Shown here piece after piece: positions 57,211-64,000 of a DNA stretch of 64,000 bases. The position numbers were made by a program, and so were the translations under genes. This DNA comes from Zygnema cylindricum (taxonomy: Eukaryota > Streptophyta > Zygnematophyceae > Zygnematales > Zygnemataceae). The notes below the pieces were generated by a model. That model did not search any database. It was not told the origin of the DNA and was given only the letters and a program-made list of their open reading frames with translations. Positions within the stretch are counted from its first letter, which is position 1. Each line of letters opens with the position of its first letter. The DNA is taken from the NCBI GenBank assembly GCA_037447655.1, contig JBBHKE010001016.1:1-64000 (forward strand), in the 5' to 3' direction.

Positions 57211-58733
57211 ATTTAGAGAAAGAGTGGATCATTGATACGGGGGCATCTCACCATGTTTGCACGGATGCTACCTTGTTTGATGACATGAGGGAACTCACGG
57301 TTCCAAAGTTTATTACGGTTGCAAGCGGCCATGTCATTTCGGTTGATACGGTTGGTACGGTTCGGTTTGATCTTCTTTCATGGGATATTGATGGGAAAGA
57401 GAAATCGACGGAGTATGGTCTTCAAAATACTCTTTACATTCCGGACGGGTCGGTCAATTTGTTAAGCATTCCACAAATCCAAAAGAGTGGTGGAAGTTTA
57501 CTTGCGAGAGGTGATCAATCTATTGAGATTTGGAATGAGAAGGGGAATGCAATTGGAGAAGGAGTTGTGACGGATGCGAATCATAGTCGGCTCTTATGGA
57601 GGAGGCTGAAATCTAAAGTTCCCACCAAGGGAATTTCAGACCAAATTTCGGAGTTGAAAGGTGATCTTACCTTATGGCATCATCGAATGTGTCATACATC
57701 CGAGGTAAGTTTGAAGAAGATGATTCGTCATTCTTCATTGAGTGGTTTGGACCTCGCATCCGGTGAGAAGGTGAATGGATGCGGAGGATGTAGCAAAGGA
57801 CGTCAAATTCGGAAATCCCATCCGAATAAAGACATCAAGCATCGTGCTCAAAATCCTTTGGAGGTTGTTCACATCGATCTTTGTGGACATATTAAACCCA
57901 AAACAATTGGAGGTAACAAGTATACTTTGGTGATTGTTGATGACTTTTCTCGGAAGTCATGGGTGTATTTATTGAAAAAGAAATCGGATGCATTTGAAAA
58001 ATTTAAAGAATGGCATGTAATGGCCGAAAGGCAAATTGATAAGAAGCTTAAGTCCATTCGTTCGGATAATGGAGGGGAGTTTGTTGTTTTTGAGGGGTAT
58101 TGTAAGGAGTGGGGGATAAGGCATCAATTCACGGCGTCTTATTCTCCGGAGTTAAATGGAGTGGCCGAGAGGAAAAATCGTACCTTACAAGAAATGGTCC
58201 GTGCGATGGTTCATACCTCAGGACGAGAGATGTTTTTGTGGGGAGATGCCATTCTTACGGCGAATTATATTTGTAACCGAAGACTCACTTCGGTTTCCGG
58301 AAGTAAAACACCGGAGGAGTTATGGAGTGGGAGAAAGCCCACGGTTCATCATTTGAGAATTTGGGGATGTCATGCTACGGTTTATGTGGAATCAATTAAG
58401 AGGAAGGGGAAATTTGCACCAAGGTGTTGGTCGGGAATTTTTATTGGATATAGTGCGAACGGGAGTTTATACCGAGTATATGATCCGGCTCGTCACACTG
58501 TGGAGGAATCTCGAAATGTGGATTTTCATGAGGATCTCAAATCCGCCATGAATTCCGTTGGGAAATTTAAAGAAAATTTGGATTTTTATGAGGAGAGTGA
58601 AATTGAGAACTTTCCATACATTGGAGATTCGGAATCCGATGAGGAACCGAATGTGAAAACTAAAAAAAAGAATTTAAAGAAATCAGTTGAAACTGAATTT
58701 GAAAGTAAGAGTAATGGATCTTTGGATTCCTGA
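57211..58733 (+). pseudogene. copia protease and integrase region
   Basis: The aspartic protease active site WIIDTGASHH lies near 57225-57255. The pre-integrase HHCC zinc motif follows at about 57670-57800 (H-x3-H ... C-x2-C in NGCGGCSKG). The integrase core shows the DDE triad: D in VHIDLCG (near 57875), D in SDNGGEF (near 58063) and E in NGVAERKNR (near 58164). The frame is intact here except for a TGA at 58731. It is continuous with gag and with the next part, so gag-pol was one polyprotein. Confidence 0.93.
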
Positions 58734-58976
58734 GTGCCTTCAAACATTCGGAAATCTCAAAGCTCTAAATCGAGTTCTAAATCGAATGAGAAGGAAATTG
58801 AAATTGAATCCGAGGAAGAGAAAGAGGAAAAGGAGGAGAAGCAAGTTATTAGGAGAAGCTCTCGGATTACAAAGGGGAAGAAACCGGAGAAACTCACTTA
58901 CGATCGAAAAGGGGAAAATGCATCGAATTCGTATTATTTTCTTTCCGATGCTAAGGAGACGGAGTTTCTTTTATAG
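58734..58976 (+). pseudogene. copia integrase-RT linker
   Basis: In the same frame as gag-pol after a TGA: a low-complexity Glu/Lys/Ser stretch, then IRRSSRITKGKKPEKL, typical of the variable linker with a basic R-R-S-x-R motif ahead of copia RT. It ends in TAG at 58974, an additional in-frame stop. Confidence 0.8.
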
Positions 58977-59219
58977 CAAACACTTACAGAAAATATGACC
59001 GGCAACCCTCAATCTTATGTCGAGGCTAGAAGGTCAGTTGATTGGGAGAGTAAGTGGAAACCGGCGTGGGAGAAAGAATATAAGTCGGTGGTTGATAATC
59101 GAACTTTTGAGGAAGTGAAATTACCGGAAGGGAAAAAGGCGATTGATGCAAAGTGGGTCTTTAAAACCAAAACTGGAACGTCGGGTGAAATAATTAAGTA
59201 CAAGGCGAGACTTGTGTGT

Positions 59220-60202
59220 TGTTGTCCATAGCCTATTTCAGCCATGGATTACTCACGGAAACACCCACAGACTACCTCAAAAACAGTTGTGTTTCAGACA
59301 GCACAGATTACTCCAAACTGAACAGAATCACCTAAAACTGCACCAATAAGCATTATACCATATACACTATAAACTCCCAAAGTTACAGCTAAATCCACCA
59401 AGGCATCTAGAAGATATAGGCTCCAGAGTTTCACAAAAAAATCTGACAGCTTCACAAACTAACCACTTAGACTGCTCCCAGAATCTTACAGAGATACTGG
59501 AATACAATGAAACTTCACACACATATAGATTCTATATCATAGAATAACTCCACAAATTTTCACATGAAAGCACCAAACAGAGTGATCACACCAACAGGTC
59601 AAAGATGCAGAAAACAGTCTGCCATTGCTTTGATAAACTTGACTGCGATACATAAAATAATCTAAGTCCTGCAAGTTATACTCAGAGTACGGAGGCATAC
59701 CAGCCGTACTGTATCTACTCTAATAAACTAATTAGTCAAAAGGACAAACCTCTGTTTTACAGAATATTTACACCGCACTCTTCGTATGTCAGAAACCAAG
59801 CTACCACTAAGCAACTACTAAGCTACCACTACCGTACAATCATCATTACTCGAAATCTATCCTAGTCATATTATCCGCAGCTGCGCTAGCTGAGCTGGCT
59901 GCGCTTGTCCGTACGGATCATACAAATAGCCGCAACTACGTTGACTTAATCGCGTCGCAGCTCCGCCGTACCGGCGGCGCTTATTCCAACATTCCGTTTA
60001 TTTTACATCGGATCGCTTCGCGATCCGCCGTCCATTTGTCACAGCTTGTTCACACCACTCAATGAGTCTTTTACGTCACTTTAATTATATCAATCCGTTC
60101 GCTCCCCCAATCCGTGAATCTATTCAAACCTCCATATTAAATCCAATTAGCAGTTACGGGCAAACTGTCTCGTACGCGCGAAACTGACTTTTCAAAACAA
60201 CA
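59220..60202. mobile_element. Nested solo LTR, 983 bp
   Basis: Starts TGTTGTCC and ends AACAACA (inverted TGTTGT/ACAACA ends). It is flanked by an exact TGTGT duplication at 59215-59219 and 60203-60207. Omitting it and one duplicate rejoins the interrupted RT frame at the correct residue, proving it is a later insertion. TG...CA ends, a 5-bp duplication, ~1 kb length and no coding content identify a solo LTR, from a family unrelated to the host element's LTR. Confidence 0.93.
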
Positions 60203-61545
60203 TGTGTAAGGGGTTCCAACAACGTGAGGGAATCGATTTTAAGGAGACTTATGCTCCCGTGGTGAAATTCGACTCACTACGGATTATTATTGTAATTGCA
60301 GCGATGGGGAAGAAGCACGTCCATCAAATGGACGTTGAAACCGCGTTTTTAAATGGTGAGTTGGAGGAAGAGGTATATATGAAAGTACCGGAAGGTTTCT
60401 CTCCTTTGCAGGAAGGAAATGTATGGCGTTTGCGAAAGTCATTATATGGTTTGAAACAAGCACCACGTACTTGGTATTTGAGACTTCATCAAGTTCTATT
60501 GAAGTTTGGATTTGCTCGGACTACGTCCGATTCTGGAGTTTACGTGAAAGGTGAAGGAGTTGACCAAATCATCATTTCAGTTTATGTGGATGATTTCTTG
60601 ATGGCATGCGATAAGTTGGAGCGTATTGATGAGTTGAAACTTTACCTTGGCTTACATTTCAAAGTAACAGATCTTGGAGAGGTTCGATATATTTTGGGGA
60701 TTGAAGTGATACGTGACAAGGAGGGGAACATTAAATTGAGTCAAGCTCAATATTGTATGGAGATTTTGGAGTGTTTTGGTATGTCTGGCGCGAAACCGCT
60801 TTCTACACCGTTGGATGCAAACCTACACATTCGTAAGTTTGAAGAGGAGGATTCTATCGACGTACCTTATCGAGAGGCGGTTGGTTCACTTATGTACCTT
60901 AGCGTTGGTACTTGTCCAGATATTTCGGCTGCGGTTTCCATCGTCAGCCGTTATTGTCACGAGCCAAAGAAGGCGCATTCGGAGGCCGTACGACGTATCT
61001 TTCGATACTTGGTTGGTACGATTGATCTTGGACTTTTGTTTACTTCTAACAAAAATTCTTTGGAGTGTGTTGGGTATTTTGATGCGGATTGGGGCGGCGA
61101 TTTTGATTCAAGTAAGTCCACGTCAAGATATGCATTTATTTTTGGAGGAGCTGCGATCTCGTGGAGTTCTAGACTACAACCAACGGTTGCGTTGAGTTCC
61201 ACATAATCTGAGTATATGGCTGCGTGTCATGCAGCTAAGGCTTCCATTTGGATTAAGGAGATGTTACGTGAGTTAAGTATTCCTATTGGTTGTATGACAA
61301 TTTATTCTGACAGCATGAGTTCAATGGCTTTGGCGAAAAATCCTGTGTTTCACAGGAGGACGAAACACATCAGGATCCAATGGCATTTTGTAAGAGATTT
61401 GGTTACGGCAAATGAGGTTGAATTTTCGTACGTACATACAAAAGAGGAGGCGGCTGATTTGTTGACAAAGGCTGCCACACATGATGTGTTTGAAGGGGGC
61501 GACCGAAACTTGGATTATTTTGAAGAGTTTGGCGAATCCGACAAT

Positions 61546-61556
61546 AAGAGGGGGAT
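61546..61556 (+). other. Polypurine tract
   Basis: AAGAGGGGGAT directly precedes the 3' LTR; it is the plus-strand primer site of the element. Confidence 0.85.
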
Positions 61557-62188
61557 TGTTGGGATATTGTCGTTTTCGCGAGATTTCGCGAAGCGTCATA
61601 CCAACTTGAATTTGTTTGACGCGAACTGTCGCGTCATCAAACAAAAGTACGACGTCGTTTCGCGACGGTACTTTTGATGTCCGCGAACGAAACATACTAT
61701 TTCGTTTCGCGTCACTTGTTTGTTTCGTGCGCAGGTGTTACATTTTGCGTGCAGGTGTGTTCGTGAAGCGACACGTGTTAAGTCAACGTTTGGAGTTTGT
61801 TGTTTCGAAGGAAGAAAGCGCGTGCGCCTTCCTTTGTGGAATTTTCATTGAAGAGTGCGCAGTCAGCTAGGGACAGACTTCGTCGCTACGCTAAGTTCTG
61901 CTTGTCTTATCTTGTTGTCTCTTAGTGTAGAGTAGCGAGTATATATAGGCAGCAGTGTACATGTGCAGAGTATTAATTAATCAACCAATTAATCATAGAG
62001 GATTAATATTGGAGTAGAGATTATTTAAAGAGAAGAAAGAAGAGTCATGATGTAAAGAGGCTTAGGCTAAGAACACTTATAAATCTTTTTGGTTGAATAT
62101 TCCTCTTGTCTTTTATGAGCTTCCGCTGTGTAATGATCTATGTTTTATGAATTATTTTAAGTGAAACTCTTTTGCTTAAGATCCTACA
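61557..62188 (+). repeat. 3' LTR of the copia element
   Basis: 632 bp, begins TGTTGGG and ends CCTACA, followed by the CACGT target duplication. It differs from the 5' LTR at about 20 scattered bases and one indel by eye. Confidence 0.96.
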
Positions 62189-62193
62189 CACGT

Positions 62194-62628
62194 CGACGTA
62201 GAAGCCTCGGAGCTCTCATAGGAGAAGTTTGAACCAATGAAAATTGAGCCTCGTAGAGGGCGTCGGAATAAAATGTCGGTGTGATCCCCATATGTTTGAA
62301 GTTGTCACAACCACAAATTTTAGGAAGGTTTTAAAAATTTTAGATTTCATAATCAAACAAAAAAGGAGAACGACGAAAGCCGTTGAAAAACAAAGACCAC
62401 TGGTCTTTGAAAATTTTACTATTGCCCGTAGATACACCTAAGCATGCATACGCGGCCTTTACTTGATTGGTTGTCGACTGTTTTGAAAAAAAGACAGTTT
62501 TTCTTCCACGTCACCAATAAGTTATCCGTACACCGAAACCGAAGGCTCTCTGTGTCAATGAAAAAAGTCAAAAACGCTCTCAAATTCCAAAATTTCGTGG
62601 AATGCGGCCACCGACTATTGTCTTATTA
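62194..62628. other. No gene recognised
   Basis: Right flank of the copia element; only short frames and no repeat ends identified. Confidence 0.4.
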
Positions 62629-62823
62629 CGTGTATCACTAATAGTGTTGATGATTTTCTCGCCACTTGAAACAAATTTTCTCGTTACACACTTGTCCGAT
62701 TTTCAGATGGAGAGCGCCAATCAGAAGATGAGAATCTTGTATTTCAATCCAAACCGTCGGATCCACAATCCGACAAGTGTGTACGGAGAAAAGATGGTTT
62801 AAGCGGCAAAAAAACATCAACAC
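62629..62823. mobile_element. Palindromic MITE, ends worn or truncated
   Basis: CACTAATAGTGTTGATG ... GCCACTTGAAACAAATTTTCTCGTTACAC mirrored by GTGTACGGAGAAAAGATGGTTTAAGCGGC ... CATCAACAC. Belongs to the 52450/63446 type. The right end is cut exactly where the next MITE begins (62824), so that element probably inserted into this one. Confidence 0.65.
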
Positions 62824-63035
62824 TACACCGTGAATCGCTATTAGCGTTTAGAAATAAATAGCGTTATGAAACAAATAGCGTTATTAACGCTATTTGGGAA
62901 TTTAGGGGTTTTGAAGGAAATCATCCACTCTAATTTAATTTTTAAAGGGTTTTTATTTACTCTATTTGAGAATTTGGGTAAAAAAACGGGGTACCGCAAT
63001 TAGAGTCATTGACTCTAATAGCGATTCACGGTGTA
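62824..63035. mobile_element. TACACCGTGAATCGC MITE with perfect TIRs
   Basis: TACACCGTGAATCGCTATTA is repeated perfectly inverted at the right end, 212 bp. Internal GCGTTATTAACGC and ACTCTAATTTAATT. The least worn copy in the window. If TA is the duplicated target, the TIR proper starts CACCGTG. Confidence 0.9.
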
Positions 63036-63445
63036 GTAACGATACATGGTGTACGGTACTGTACCTTTCGCGTATTCTCAGACGAAGAGGCCTTCTTTAT
63101 GCTTGTCGCACGCTAATAATGGATCGAATATCAAAATTCAAGTGGTCAGTTCTTTTGTTCTTGGTGGGAAAAAACTCCCGAGTCCGTTTAATCGACCGTT
63201 GGGCGATTTACCCTCTACGCTACGTGGCTAGGGTTTATTTTGTCGGCACCGCCGACTTTATTGATGAGCTGTACGGTATCGTACGATGTAGACACCGACC
63301 ACCGTATCCAAAGTGAGTCAAAAATCGGCAGAAACCATTTGAATTCCAGCTTGACGCAAGCAAAATACGTCGTCCGTACGGCAAGTGTGACACGTCACGT
63401 TTGTCGACTGGCCCGTCGTAAGACTTGACTTCTCTGCCACTATGC
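63036..63445. other. No gene recognised
   Basis: Contains TGTACGGTACTGTACC and CCGTACGG-type motifs and short frames; nothing assignable. Confidence 0.35.
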
Positions 63446-63669
63446 TACACCGTGAATCGCTATTAGTGTTAATGTTTTTTTCGCCACTTAAAACATCTTT
63501 TCTCCTTACTTACTTGTCGGATTGTAGATCTGACGGTTGCGATTGAGAGTTAAGATTCTCACCTTCTGATTGAGGGTCTCAAATTGAAAATCGAACAAAT
63601 GTGTACGGAGAAAAGATGTTTTAAGTGGCGAAAAACATTAACACTAATAGCAATTCACGATGTTGTGTA
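63446..63669. mobile_element. Palindromic TACACCGTGAATCGC MITE
   Basis: TACACCGTGAATCGCTATTA at the left; CACTAATAGCAATTCACGATGT at the right. The arms GCCACTTAAAACATCTTTTCTCC and GGAGAAAAGATGTTTTAAGTGGC are perfect inverted copies, so the element folds almost entirely on itself. Confidence 0.85.
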
Positions 63670-64000
63670 CTTCTCTCTTCCTATCTCTTCTCCCTCGTAC
63701 TCTCTCTCTTATTTTTAACTCTCTCCTACGAAGGAGGATAAATGGCATTGCAATTGTTTAAATTCCCTAAAGAGAAATAAATTATTATTTGAGAACCATA
63801 CAAGTGAGAAAATAGGACGAGGATAGGGAGTGATAGAAATTCTTATACGGGGAAGAGAATGGGAGGAAAGGAATTTCACTTTAATTTTGTTATAATTTAG
63901 TTATTTTTGATTTTTCCCCATTTTTTTTTAGCTCTGGTAACTTATTTGCCGGGGGGGGATTTCAACCGAGTTCCTTTTGTTTTTTTGGGCAGCTTTAAAC
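63670..64000. other. No gene recognised
   Basis: CT-rich start then AT-rich sequence to the window end, with a G8 run near 63951. No coding signal. Confidence 0.35.

Larger units (their letters stand above)
58977..61556 (+). pseudogene. copia reverse transcriptase and RNase H, interrupted
   Basis: The RT begins with SVDWESKWKPAWEKEYKS and continues to KYKARLVC, where the solo LTR breaks it at 59220. It resumes at 60203 with KGFQQREGIDFKETYAPV. Key blocks: HQMDVETAFLNGEL, SLYGLKQAPRTW and the catalytic YVDD at 60583-60594. RNase H shows FDADWGGD, a TAA stop at 61204 in place of the usual glutamate of LSSTEAEY, then IYSDSMSSMALAKNP and the HIRIQWHFVRD block. The frame has no stop before the 3' LTR and reads into it, ending at 61677. 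Confidence 0.93.
55181..62188 (+). mobile_element. Ty1/copia LTR retrotransposon, complete but inactivated
   Basis: Two LTRs (55181-55811 and 61557-62188) begin TGTTGGG and end CCTACA. They are flanked by a perfect 5-bp target duplication CACGT (55176-55180 and 62189-62193). A primer-binding site follows the left LTR and a purine tract precedes the right one. Inside is a single gag-pol frame in the order gag, zinc knuckles, protease, integrase, reverse transcriptase, RNase H, the copia order. It is broken by nonsense codons at 56430, 56514, 58731, 58974 and 61204 and by a nested solo LTR at 59220-60202. By eye the LTRs differ at about 20 positions plus one indel (roughly 3%), so insertion is not very recent. 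It can move only if a relative supplies proteins. Confidence 0.97.

Noticed and set aside
59220-60202. Intron or DNA transposon interrupting the copia RT
   Set aside because: The ends are TG...CA with an exact 5-bp duplication and no GT-AG borders, which fits a solo LTR.

Overview
The window is eukaryotic nuclear DNA, most likely from a streptophyte green alga or an early-diverging land plant. Three things point that way. Genes are split by GT-AG introns. A minus-strand gene encodes a protein of the plant-specific NMCP/CRWN nuclear-lamina family. An intact-ended Ty1/copia element has the plant-type primer-binding site TGGTATCAGAGC. I cannot name the species.

Layout. 2.9-13.8 kb (minus): a 12-exon gene for a ~1,900-residue NMCP/CRWN-like coiled-coil protein. 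17.5-29.4 kb (plus): an 11-exon gene for a 422-residue DnaJ-type zinc-finger protein. These two genes are divergent; the 3.7 kb between them holds a hAT-like MITE, minisatellites and a TIR element. 30-42 kb: a transposon graveyard with polypurine tracts, a Ty3/gypsy pol relic, a copia gag relic, a large inverted-repeat structure and a 10-bp minisatellite. 42.3-46.4 kb (plus): a gene for a secreted, heavily N-glycosylated right-handed beta-helix protein, with a signal peptide split by intron 1. 46.4-55.2 kb: mostly non-coding, with several copies of two TIR families. 55.2-62.2 kb: a complete but inactivated Ty1/copia retrotransposon with a perfect 5-bp target duplication; a 983-bp solo LTR is nested inside its reverse-transcriptase region. 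62.2-64 kb: three further MITEs.

The three host genes do not form an evident pathway. The unifying theme is repeat biology. One MITE superfamily (ends TACACCGTGAATCGCTATTA or variants) occurs about a dozen times, including inside introns and inside copies of a second TIR family (ends GGGTACGTCCC). Long polypurine/polypyrimidine tracts fill many introns. One exon of the DnaJ-like gene is bracketed by tandemly repeated 3' and 5' splice sites. I saw no operon, CRISPR array or clearly new enzymatic system. Exon borders were placed by eye from splice consensus, frame continuity and protein logic, and could be off by a few bases where noted.
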